Of a stretch of 64,000 bases of DNA, positions 34,337 to 42,338 are shown in pieces. Source of the DNA: Glycomyces lechevalierae (GTDB taxonomy: Bacteria; Actinomycetota; Actinomycetes; Mycobacteriales; Micromonosporaceae); the NCBI RefSeq assembly GCF_027622945.1, contig NZ_JAPZVQ010000018.1, positions 42,135 through 106,134 of the forward strand, read 5' to 3'. Numbering within the stretch: the first letter of the stretch is position 1; the number at the start of each line of letters is the position of its first letter. Under the pieces are notes generated by a model. That model ran no database searches. It saw nothing but the letters and a program-made list of their open reading frames with translations, and was not told the DNA's origin. A program made the translations under genes and the position numbers.

Positions 34337-37300
34337 CGGCGGGCCTTCCATTGCTCGGCGTCCTCGGGGGTCAGCGCGAAGATCACGGCGGCCCCGGTCA
34401 GGTGGGGGCGGACATCGGTGTACCGGGCTTCGATCGAGACGCGCTCGCGGTACTGCTGCTCGTCGAGTCGGCGCAGGCGGTCTTCCATCGCCCGCAGGTC
34501 GTCGCGCAATTGCCGCTCCTGCTCCCGGGCCAGGTCGATTTCGCCGCGGTCGTTGACGCCGAACAGGCCGTTCGTGTGCTCGGTCAGGTCGCGGTTGCGC
34601 TGGTCGATCGACTCGCGCAGGTTGGCCCTGAAGCCCTTGAAGATCTCCTCGGAGCGGTCGAGGTCGGCACTGCGGCGCTTGCCGAGGTCGGCCTCAACGA
34701 GCGCTTGACGCTTGTCGGCCTTGGCGTGCATCGCGTTCACCAGCCGCGTGTACAGCAGGGAGCCCTCGGCGTTCCAGTTCTCGGCCAAGGCCGCCAGGAC
34801 CTCGGGGTCGGCCAGGCGCATGTGCTCGCGGTCGAGCGCCTGGTCCACGGCCTGCTCGGTGCGGTCCTGGGCGAGCGGGCGCCCGTTGAGGCGAAGGCCC
34901 GTGAGGAACACCTCCTCGTGCAGCCGCAGGCCGCCACGGCCCACCAGGACCAGGCGGCCCATCGCGGCCACGCAGGACTCGTCGAGGCCTTCCACGACCG
35001 TGGCGGTGGCGCGGTGCAGGAGCGAGTCGCCGCCGAAGAGCTCGGCCCGCAGGAAGCGAGTGGCACGCCGCAGCAGGGCGTGGCCGAGGTGGAGGTGGAC
35101 AACATCGGATCGCCCGGCCGCGGTCTCACCGCTGAAGGTGACCGGGCGCGGGTCGTCGGGGTGCAGGCGGGTCGCCAGCCCGTTCAGGGCCGACTGCCAA
35201 GACGCGTCCAGTTTCGGAACCGCGAACATGCCTGAGGTCGGGGCGCCTTCGCCGTCTCGCGGGTCTTCGACTGGAATCAGCGTCGGTTGGCCGTCCAGTT
35301 CGAAGGCGGTATCGACCACGCGGCGGGCGTTCGCGGGCGACCAGTGCATGGCCGCCCGGGTCCGCTCGTGGTCGGCGGTGACCCGGGCGATCTCGCGGTT
35401 GAGGTCGGTGCTGCCGGCGAGGGCCCGGCCGATAACCTCACTGCCGTTCTCCGGTGTCTTCTTGCCCTTGGGCCGGTTCGGCATCGGCGCGAAATGGTCC
35501 TCGACCTCGGCGTCGATGTCGGCGACCTGGTTCACCGATCCGAGGTCGGCGGCCACGGTGCCGACCTTCACGGCGATGCGCCGCATGAAGTCGGCGTCCG
35601 CCGCGTAGGTCGCGGACGACGAGTGCGGCTGGAACTGGTAGATCTCGGGCGTCCGGCGCTGGCCGTAGCGGTCGATGCGGCCGATGCGCTGCTCGATGCG
35701 CGAGGGATTGAACGGGATGTCGTAGTTGACGAGGCGGTGGCAGTAGGCCTGCAGGTCGATGCCTTCGCCCGCCGAGTCGGTGGCGAGCAGGACGCGCACG
35801 GGCTCCTGGTCCGGCGGGGCGGAGAAGCGCTCGCGGATGCGCTCGCGGTCCTCGTGGTCGGTCGAGCCCTGAATGACGGCGAGCCGGTCGCCGAACCCGA
35901 CCTGCTCCAGGTTCGACTTCATCCAGTCGAGCGTGGTGGTGTACTCGGTGAACACGACCACGCGCTCGTTCGTCCACCGCTTCCCGTCGGGGCGGCAGAC
36001 GGCGGTGAGGTAGTCGATCAGGGCCGACAGTTTCGAGTCGGGTCGGTACTGGTAGCCGATGCCCCACTTGACGAGCGCGGCGAGATCGGCTTTGGCGGCT
36101 CCCGAGAGCGGAGCGGTGCGCTTCGCCGCACGCAGGGTCTCGGCCTCGGGGTGGTCGGCCTCGCCCTCCTCCTCGTCGGCCTGGCCCGAGCCGAGCACGT
36201 CCTGGTAGTAGTCGCGGTTCTCGTCGATCCGGCCCGCCGCGGGCCCCTCCAGATGCTGGTTCAAGGTGAGCCCGAACGACCACGGGCTGGATAGGAACCG
36301 CTTCTTGAGGAGCATCGAGGTGATGTCCCTCGCGCGGCCTTTGCCGTTCCTGCGAGCCGACTCGGTGAGGATCCGCTCCAGCTCGGTGAAGCGCTGCTGC
36401 TCCTCGGCGGTCGGCTCGAACGGGATCGACTTCAGCTCGCGGGCCTTGAAGTCCTTCTCCTTGATCTGGGTCTTGAGGCGGCGCACGGCGACCTCGCCGA
36501 GGGCCTGCTCGTCCAGGAGGGCGCCGCGTGCGAACCGGCGGTCGTCGATCATCTCCATGAGCGCGGTGAACGACTCGCTGTAGCCGTTGTGCGGGGTCGC
36601 CGAGAGGAACAGGCGGTGTTCGCACTGCTCTGCGAGCGCGCGGGTGGCAATGGTCCGCCTGCTGTCCACCGCGTAGCCACGCGCCCCGCCGACTCGGGTC
36701 GGACTGGCGGGGGCGACGTGGTGCGCCTCGTCGACGACGAGCGCGTCGAAGGCGTACCGGCGGCCGTTCCCCGTGTCGCGACTGTCGGCGTAGACCTCGC
36801 GCAGCAGCCGCTGTGCCCGGACCGTGGAAAGCCAGGCCATGCTCACAATGGTGCGCGGGTACAGGCGGAACGGGTTCGCGGCCAGGCCGTGGCTGCGGCG
36901 GACACGGGCCATGAGCGCCGAGTCGACGATCGTGAAGTCGAGGCCGAACTTGTCGCGCATCTCGTCCTGCCACTTGAGCCGCAGGCTGGGCGGGCACACG
37001 ATGACGACAGACTTGGCCCGCTGGCGGAGGATGAGTTCGGCGAGGACCAGCCCGGCCTCGACGGTCTTGCCGAGGCCGACGTCGTCGGCCAGGAGAAGGT
37101 TGGTTCGGGAGGAGCCCAGGGCGCGGCGAAGGGGTTCGAGCTGGAACGCCTCGATGTTCACCCCGGCCCGGAAAGGCGACTGGTATGCGTCGGCGCGGGC
37201 CGAGGTGATGGCGCCCCAGCGGACGGCGTCGACGAAGGCGGCGAGCCGGTTGGGGTCGTCGAAAGTCTCGGGGCTGAGCGTCTCGGGGAGTCCGTGGGCG

Positions 37301-37557
37301 GGCAGAAGGCCATGGCCGACCTCGAGCTCCCATACGACCCGCAGTTCAACGCCGAGGTGGTCTTCCGAGAGCGACTGGAGTGAGACGACGTGAGTGGGTT
37401 CCGAAGGCGCCCCGTAGCCGGGTGCCTCGGGGGCCGACTGCTCGCGCACGTCGGTGACGGCCCAGGTGGACCCGCGGACGGACACGACCTGCCCGAGGGA
37501 GGGGAGCCCAGGGAGGCTTGCGTCGGTGTCCGGTGCTGCTGTCGCCTGATTCGCCAC
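34333..37557 (-). CDS. drmD: DISARM component DrmD (SNF2-like helicase)
   Basis: 1074 aa with a SNF2/superfamily 2 motor: GLGKT at 161-165 inside LLLADDVGLGKTVEAGLVLA, DEAH at 276-279, and the C-terminal motifs ATDSAGEGIDLQAYCHRLVN and RIEQRIGRIDRYGQ. It is the first gene of the operon; GTG 37557 follows GAAGGAG at eight bases. DrmD is specific to class 1 DISARM. The next four genes overlap head to tail by 4-17 bp, so the whole system is probably one transcript. The divergent DUF4365 gene starts 250 bp upstream, with an inverted repeat between them. Confidence 0.94.
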   Translation of the reverse strand: MANQATAAPDTDASLPGLPSLGQVVSVRGSTWAVTDVREQSAPEAPGYGAPSEPTHVVSLQSLSEDHLGVELRVVWELEVGHGLLPAHGLPETLSPETFDDPNRLAAFVDAVRWGAITSARADAYQSPFRAGVNIEAFQLEPLRRALGSSRTNLLLADDVGLGKTVEAGLVLAELILRQRAKSVVIVCPPSLRLKWQDEMRDKFGLDFTIVDSALMARVRRSHGLAANPFRLYPRTIVSMAWLSTVRAQRLLREVYADSRDTGNGRRYAFDALVVDEAHHVAPASPTRVGGARGYAVDSRRTIATRALAEQCEHRLFLSATPHNGYSESFTALMEMIDDRRFARGALLDEQALGEVAVRRLKTQIKEKDFKARELKSIPFEPTAEEQQRFTELERILTESARRNGKGRARDITSMLLKKRFLSSPWSFGLTLNQHLEGPAAGRIDENRDYYQDVLGSGQADEEEGEADHPEAETLRAAKRTAPLSGAAKADLAALVKWGIGYQYRPDSKLSALIDYLTAVCRPDGKRWTNERVVVFTEYTTTLDWMKSNLEQVGFGDRLAVIQGSTDHEDRERIRERFSAPPDQEPVRVLLATDSAGEGIDLQAYCHRLVNYDIPFNPSRIEQRIGRIDRYGQRRTPEIYQFQPHSSSATYAADADFMRRIAVKVGTVAADLGSVNQVADIDAEVEDHFAPMPNRPKGKKTPENGSEVIGRALAGSTDLNREIARVTADHERTRAAMHWSPANARRVVDTAFELDGQPTLIPVEDPRDGEGAPTSGMFAVPKLDASWQSALNGLATRLHPDDPRPVTFSGETAAGRSDVVHLHLGHALLRRATRFLRAELFGGDSLLHRATATVVEGLDESCVAAMGRLVLVGRGGLRLHEEVFLTGLRLNGRPLAQDRTEQAVDQALDREHMRLADPEVLAALAENWNAEGSLLYTRLVNAMHAKADKRQALVEADLGKRRSADLDRSEEIFKGFRANLRESIDQRNRDLTEHTNGLFGVNDRGEIDLAREQERQLRDDLRAMEDRLRRLDEQQYRERVSIEARYTDVRPHLTGAAVIFALTPEDAEQWKARR

Positions 37558-37684
37558 GATTGCCGCTCCTTCACAGGATCATCGCGGGTCCGCAGCGTAT
37601 TCGGACGAGTGGTGAAGGCGCTACCGGACCGGCGGTCAACTCTAACAAGGGCCCCTGTTGAGCGGTGTTCTCGTATCCGATGCG

Positions 37685-37712
37685 ATCCGCGAATCGACCG
37701 CCGATCGCGGAT
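37685..37712. promoter_or_regulatory. Inverted repeat between DISARM and the divergent DUF4365 pair
   Basis: ATCCGCGA, 12 bp, then TCGCGGAT: a perfect 8-bp inverted repeat in the 250-bp divergent region. Half-sites about 20 bp centre to centre suit a dimeric regulator. A TAGGCT at 37757-37762 could be the -10 box of the rightward gene. Confidence 0.4.
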
Positions 37713-37810
37713 TCGTCGTCCACACTGGCGGCGACGCGATTCGGCAGGGAACATGTTAGGCTGCTTCAGTTCTCGGTCCCCCGATCCCCGCCCCTCTGGA
37801 GGGAACGACG

Positions 37811-38392
37811 CTGGCGCACGGAGAGTCGACTCGGCTACCAGAAAATGACCGTTTCGACGGAATCGACAAGAACCGACATCAAGGCTTCTTCGGCGAGAAG
37901 CTGGTCGCGGCTTTCTGCGCCTCGGCCGGTTACAGCTTCACCGCATGGGAGCCGGACAACGGCATCGACTACTCCATACGGAAGTTCGGCGGCCCGTTTC
38001 GACGCGGTCCGGTTCTGGACGTTCAGGTGAAGAGCACCTTCGATCTGAACCGAGTCGGCGACCAATGGAAGTACCGCCTGGACGAACGGGCGTTCCAGGA
38101 TCTCAGCGCAGTCGACTACCAGGGACCGCCCGCCCTTCTCTTCGTGGTCAAGGTCCCGGAGGACCGACACCAGTACGTGCTGCCACCATCGGGTGATTCC
38201 ACCGGTTTTCGCGCCCCGATCCTCTGGGTTTCGCTGGAGGGCACCGACGACGGCGTACCCCGCAAAGAGACCAGGACGATATCGATCCCCTGTACTAATA
38301 TTCTCACTGCGGAGGTCCTGGACGCGCAGTACGAGAAAGCGGCCCAGGGGTTCACGCCGATAGTGCCCAGACAGACGGGAGGCGGGCTCTGA
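37811..38392 (+). CDS. DUF4365 nuclease-like protein read from a CTG codon
   Basis: About 193 aa. The opening NRHQGFFGEKLVAAFCASAG then GIDYSI and VLDVQVKST match DUF4365, a PD-(D/E)xK-like fold with E29, D53 and Q72-x-K74 in the active-site positions. The frame opens after a TAG near 37754 and contains no ATG, GTG or TTG before the conserved core. CTG 37811 has a textbook GGAGGG seven bases upstream, so CTG is the likely start; from the first GTG (38027) the motif would be lost. Its TGA shares one base with the next ATG (TGATG). It is divergent from DISARM and its defence role is inferred. Confidence 0.75.
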   Translation: MAHGESTRLPENDRFDGIDKNRHQGFFGEKLVAAFCASAGYSFTAWEPDNGIDYSIRKFGGPFRRGPVLDVQVKSTFDLNRVGDQWKYRLDERAFQDLSAVDYQGPPALLFVVKVPEDRHQYVLPPSGDSTGFRAPILWVSLEGTDDGVPRKETRTISIPCTNILTAEVLDAQYEKAAQGFTPIVPRQTGGGL

Positions 38393-39516
38393 TGCACGAA
38401 CCGAGTTTCCAGGTCGATCCCGAAGCCTTCGTCTCGTACCTACGCGCCCGCGAATGGCACCCTGTCGCGACCTGGCGCGGCACCACCGTGTGGGAACGCG
38501 GTCCCGAATCGGACCAGTTGTTCGTGCCGGAGGAGCCGCACAGCCGATCAGGGAAGCGCCTGCTCGCGAGGGCGCTCTACGAGCTGGCCGCGAGCGAGGA
38601 CCGTCGAGCCGATCTGGTGCTCGCCGATCTGGCGCAGCCTCGGGCCGACATCCAGCGTTTTCGGCTCCTACCGCCCACACCTTCGGGGAGCATCCCCATC
38701 GCCTACGGGCACAAGGCCATCTCGGCGATCTATGAGGTGCTTCGGGATGCGGGCCGGAACGCGTTCGAAGGACCGCGCATGTACCACCGGGACAAAGCCG
38801 CGGAACCCGTCAATGCGTTCCTGAACCGAGTGGAGCTCGGTCTCACCGAACCGGGTAGCTACATCTTTACCACCAGGTTCTCGGGAGCCGATCCTGCAAG
38901 GCAGGAATCACTCTTCGAGTCAATGGAACCGAGTTCCCGCCTTCCTTCCGATCATGAAGTCGCGATAGGCCTTCAGTCAGCCGTCTTCAGGGCACATGAA
39001 GTGGCGAAGACATTGGCGGAGAACGGATCAATCAACAATCCTTCGGAGCAAGGAATATCTTCCAATCTCTGCAAGGCGCTATCCGATCTCAGCGGCGATG
39101 AACGACGGCACGCGTTCGAGATCTCGTTCAACTCTGGATTCGGCGACGCCGATCTAATGGCGAGCCCTGCACTACATTTCAGTAGTCTGATGGCTCGCAA
39201 ACTGCATGGCTTTGGCAATCGCCTTGAACGACTTGCCCGCACGGGGAAGGCGGTCGTCAAAGGAAAGGTGATCGGCTTGCACCTCGAAGACGGCACACGT
39301 CGCCGTCGTATTCAGATCAAGGGCACCGCGTATCGCGAAGAAGGGCCGGAGGAGATGAGCCTATGGGCGTTCGTCTCCGAAGACGATTACAGTCGGGCGA
39401 TTGATGCCCATCGCCATGCAAAAGGAGTAAGTATCGAGGGCGATATCGTCGCTGAGAACGGCGGGTATCGGATGCACGTCGGCTCGAGCCGCCTCAGCAT
39501 TCCCGATTCCGATTAG
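38392..39516 (+). CDS. Unknown 374-aa partner of the DUF4365 protein
   Basis: No named family is recognised, though similar unnamed proteins seem common in actinomycetes. The N-terminal part (FVSYLRAREWHPVATWRGTTVWE) looks like a compact domain with a Trp-rich hairpin. The middle has HKAISAIYEVLRDAGRNAFEGPRM and PGSYIFTTRF. The C-terminal part (VVKGKVIGLHLEDGTRRRRI ... EGDIVAENGGYRMHV) looks like an OB-type beta barrel. It has no membrane segment. The ATG overlaps the DUF4365 stop by one base, so the two are translationally coupled. It converges with the decayed asparagine-synthetase-like gene, with a 4-bp overlap. It could be an immunity, sensor or DNA-recognition partner of the nuclease-like protein. 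Confidence 0.75.
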   Translation: MHEPSFQVDPEAFVSYLRAREWHPVATWRGTTVWERGPESDQLFVPEEPHSRSGKRLLARALYELAASEDRRADLVLADLAQPRADIQRFRLLPPTPSGSIPIAYGHKAISAIYEVLRDAGRNAFEGPRMYHRDKAAEPVNAFLNRVELGLTEPGSYIFTTRFSGADPARQESLFESMEPSSRLPSDHEVAIGLQSAVFRAHEVAKTLAENGSINNPSEQGISSNLCKALSDLSGDERRHAFEISFNSGFGDADLMASPALHFSSLMARKLHGFGNRLERLARTGKAVVKGKVIGLHLEDGTRRRRIQIKGTAYREEGPEEMSLWAFVSEDDYSRAIDAHRHAKGVSIEGDIVAENGGYRMHVGSSRLSIPDSD

Positions 39517-41213
39517 TGAACAGTCGCGCCTCGGCAAGTCCGAGCCAGGACCTTAATCGGTTCGAGCGAACGGCGCCGGAAATCCTCCGGTGCCAGATCC
39601 GATTCGTGATGTTCCAACCAGTGTGCGAAGAGGCTCGCCCAGTGCAACATGGCAAGTTTTCGCCGCTGTCGTCCCGGCCGCCCGGGAAAACTTGGTTCGA
39701 GGATCGAATGCCGGGCCTCCGGCGTGAGCAGGTTCATTACGATCGCAGAGGAGCCGATCTGTTCGCTGAGGACTTTGAGGCTCTCCGGGCTGGTCTGGCG
39801 CCGGGGCCCGGCGGGAGCGGGCAGTCCTCCGTCGTTGGTCGAGCGAAGGGCCGCGATACGAGAGTCGGCCGCTGCGACCATTCGTCGGTAGAAATCGCCG
39901 TTGGTCTTGGACGCCAACGGTACGCGCAACCCCGCCCGGATCACCTCGGGCTGCAGGAACGGCAGCTCCACATCGATCTCGGGCCCGAACAGCCACAGAG
40001 GGGAAGGCGCGATCGCGCGCGCCGCCCGAGTGTGCAACTTGCCGAGCGTCACCGCCGCCTCGTGCCCTGAGAAGGGCGCCATAGCGGATCGGAACGCGTC
40101 CTTGCTGCAGTCGATGAACGACGCCGCGACCTCCGGTCGCAGAAACTCATTGGCTCGAAGCCGGTTGTTCTTCAGTCCCTCCCACAGCAACCGCGACTGC
40201 AGTGCCGGGTCCTGCTCGGCCAGCAGCGCGTCCGATACGTAGGTGCTCTTGAAGAGGACATCACCGGCGAGGCCGTCGAGCAGCGGGGCACCCTTGCCGT
40301 GCAGGTTCCTCGCCAAGGGCATGAGCCAGACGTGGTGGACGGTCTGGAAACCCGTGCGACGCCGCACCTCGGCGTACTCGTCCAGCCACGCCCGCTCACC
40401 GGGGATCAGCACATCGTGGCTCATGCCGAGCGCCTCGGCGACGGGAGTACTCGACGTCGAGGTCACGGCCATCATCGGGGCTCGTCGTTCAAGCCCGCAT
40501 TCCTTGATGCCGCCGCCGGGCCAGGCTGCCCAGCAGCCGCGAGTCCCAACCACTGCTCAACGTCAGGATTGTCCGCCAGGGTCAACCGCCTCGGCCATCC
40601 ACGAGGGCTCGAATGACTCCAGACGCAGCCCGCTGTCCCGACGGACCCATGCGCTCGCGGCCGGGAGTCGCCGGATCTCCTCAAACGGGGTGTCCTCACC
40701 GATTGGGGCGGTCATCGCCAGCGTCGACGCCCATGCGCCCCAGTTGATGTGAAGCTTCGCATTCCCAGTGCCGACCAGCGGATCGATATGGCCGGTGGAA
40801 TACACCGCTTCCCCGATCCGACGGTAATAGAGGTCCTGCATGCCCAAAGCATCAGTGTGGACGGCCGCGTACTGCCGGTTGATCTCGACACCAGCCGACA
40901 TCCACGTTTCGCAAGCGTCACGCCAATCGCGCGGCTCCACCCCACTCGCGAGAGAACCCCAACGGTGGCCGACACTGCCACCCGATCGCCACCGTTCGGT
41001 CCGCCCCGAGCTGAAGAGCACCAGATCGCCCCGCCGGTGCGCAACCCGAGAGACCGCGGCCGGGGCACGCTCAGTCAACGCCCGCAGCAGCAACGGATCC
41101 CAATCGCCGATCGCACCGCACACGAACGGACGAGCACCATACCGAATACCGGAACCACCGCTTTCCGGCACATGCCGCCTCGAACCGAATCCAAGACCAT
41201 GAGGGAGTTTCAC
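39513..41213 (-). pseudogene. Decayed asparagine-synthetase-like gene
   Basis: Three frames are needed to read it. The first (from about GTG 41213 to the TGA at 40563) carries a glutaminase-like N-terminal half without an obvious Cys2 (YGARPFVCGAIGDWDPLLL ... AVYSTGHIDPLVG). A second frame holds LTLSSGWDSRLLGSLARRRH, the ATP-pyrophosphatase P-loop, followed by an in-frame TGA. A third frame carries the C-terminal half to 39513 (VAEALGMSHDVLIPGE ... HKDV-like helices, LLDGLAGDVLF, FLQPEVI). At least two frameshifts and one stop make it inactive unless the assembly is wrong. Homologues include asparagine synthase-related and lasso-cyclase-like proteins, but no precursor or leader-peptidase gene is nearby. 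Confidence 0.75.
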
Positions 41214-41295
41214 CAGCCCGATACTACGGACCTGATCGCCAGTCGGGCTCGGCGCGAGCGAGGGCCTGGAGGGATCGCCAGACCCGCGTCCAAGT

Positions 41296-41399
41296 GTGCC
41301 AAAGTTTGGAGTCACGGCCATGCTCTGGCTGGTGAGAGGCCATTTGACCTGCGGTCTCCAGAACCGAGGGTTGCAGGTTCCAGTCCTGTCACTCCTGCA
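41296..41399 (+). repeat. tRNA-Trp-derived attachment-site-like direct repeat, copy 2
   Basis: Same orientation and length as 8830-8933, with 13 ungapped differences. The anticodon loop CTCCAGA keeps CCA, but the T loop reads TTCCAGT instead of TTCGAGT, so any tRNA function is lost. It lies at the right boundary of the defence island: to its right the content changes to wall-recycling and ribosomal genes. Confidence 0.8.
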
Positions 41400-41408
41400 G
41401 ATTGAGAA

Positions 41409-41434
41409 AGGCCCGGACCTGATGGTCCGGGCCT
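41409..41434 (+). terminator. Hairpin after the second tRNA-like repeat
   Basis: AGGCCCGGACC-TGAT-GGTCCGGGCCT, an 11-bp perfect stem with ATTGTCTTG following. Both tRNA-like repeats are followed by a strong but different hairpin, as expected if each once ended a tRNA transcript. Confidence 0.6.
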
Positions 41435-41556
41435 ATTGTCTTGTGCTGTAACGACTCTCGGCAGCGTCCTGTAGAGCGTCGCATTCGGGAGGCGGCCGTC
41501 GTCGTCGAACCGGTCGTGTCCGGCTCGGAAGGGGCCGGGACGCCGACGGGGTTTGC

Positions 41557-41885
41557 TTAGGCGTGCTGCTTCAGTGCATCGCGGCGTCCTTCTTCTCGGG
41601 CCTGTTCGAGTTTGTTCTCCAGGCGTGCTCGCGATCGGCGGCGTCCTCGGAGGCTCGAGCCGATCAGCAGCGTGAGTCCGACCAGCACGATCAGTTGCGG
41701 CCAGGGAACGGCCCAGAATCCGGCGTCGGCCTCCACGGGTTCGATCGCGGTGTCTTCGCCTTCGCCGACCACGGTCGTCGTCACCGTGACGGAACCGGGC
41801 ACGTACACCAGCGGCCACACGTCCTCGGCCGTCACCGTGAACGTCCGCCGGTCCCCCGGCAGCAGTTCCTGGTCGATCTCTTCTG
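41557..41885 (-). pseudogene. 3' fragment of a membrane-protein gene
   Basis: The frame EIDQELLPGDRRTFTVTA, then VTTTVVGEGEDTAIEPVEA, then one transmembrane segment (WPQLIVLVGLTLLIGSSL) and a basic, charged tail looks like the C-terminus of a single-pass surface protein of the DUF916 kind (extracellular beta domain, TM, cytoplasmic tail). Its 5' part is missing and is replaced, out of frame, by the start of ngcE. It probably marks one edge of a deletion. Confidence 0.65.
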
Positions 41886-42284
41886 GCCCACGAGCGCGTC
41901 CATCGGGATCTGCGAGGCGCCCGAGTTGTCGAGGACGTCGGCGGGCTTGCCTTCGGCGAAGCGCGGCTGCTGGGTCTCGGCGATCGCCTGGGTCGCCATG
42001 AACTCGATCTCGGACTCAGGGAACGTCTCTTTGTAGAGCGCCTGGTGGGAGACGGCGTAGTCCTGGCCGAAGCCGCCGTCGAAGATGACGACGTTCAGGG
42101 GGGCCGCGGGGTCGACGCCGAACGGGTTCTCGGCGTCCTCCCCCACGGTGACCTCGCCGCCTTCGTCGTCGCTGCCGCTGGTGGCGCAGGCCGCCAGGGA
42201 GGACGCCGCGAGTCCGGCAGCGGTGGCTCCGAACAGGTTGCGGCGGTTGAACATCGGTTGCTTGTCGGCTGGCGTGTTCCTCAT
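41832..42284 (-). pseudogene. ngcE: 5' fragment of ngcE, sugar-binding lipoprotein of an ABC importer
   Basis: ATG 42284 has AAGGAG five bases upstream. The product starts with a twin-arginine and lipoprotein signal (FNRRNLFGATAAGLAASSL, then AAC) and continues as an NgcE-like solute-binding protein (NPFGVDPAAPLNVVIFDGG ... QPRFAEGKPADVLDNSGA). Homologues are about 450-480 aa and bind GlcNAc or chitobiose. Here the match ends near residue 133 (DALVGQ), and the frame then runs into an unrelated gene and stops at 41832. The permease genes ngcF and ngcG are absent. Confidence 0.8.
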
Positions 42285-42338
42285 GGTCGCTCCTTCAAGG
42301 GGTAGCAGGGTGGGCATGACCGCTGTGGACGGCGAGGG

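Noticed and set aside
34336..34351. ATG 34351 as start of drmMI.
   Set aside because: Possible, but the GTG at 34336 has a GTGA overlap like its neighbours and a better-placed GGAAGG.
23811..37557. BREX/Pgl system, because DrmMI resembles PglX.
   Set aside because: No pglZ, brxL or brxC-like gene is present, while drmA, drmB, drmC and drmD are.
39513..41213. Lasso-peptide biosynthesis locus, based on the asparagine-synthetase-like gene.
   Set aside because: No precursor peptide, B-type protease or transporter is next to it, and the gene is broken.
41312..41818. An open frame containing the peptide TGLEPATLGSGDRRSN, and a similar peptide in a frame across 7262-9268.
   Set aside because: This peptide is the well-known artefact of translating tRNA 3' sequence on the opposite strand; both frames run over the tRNA-like repeats.
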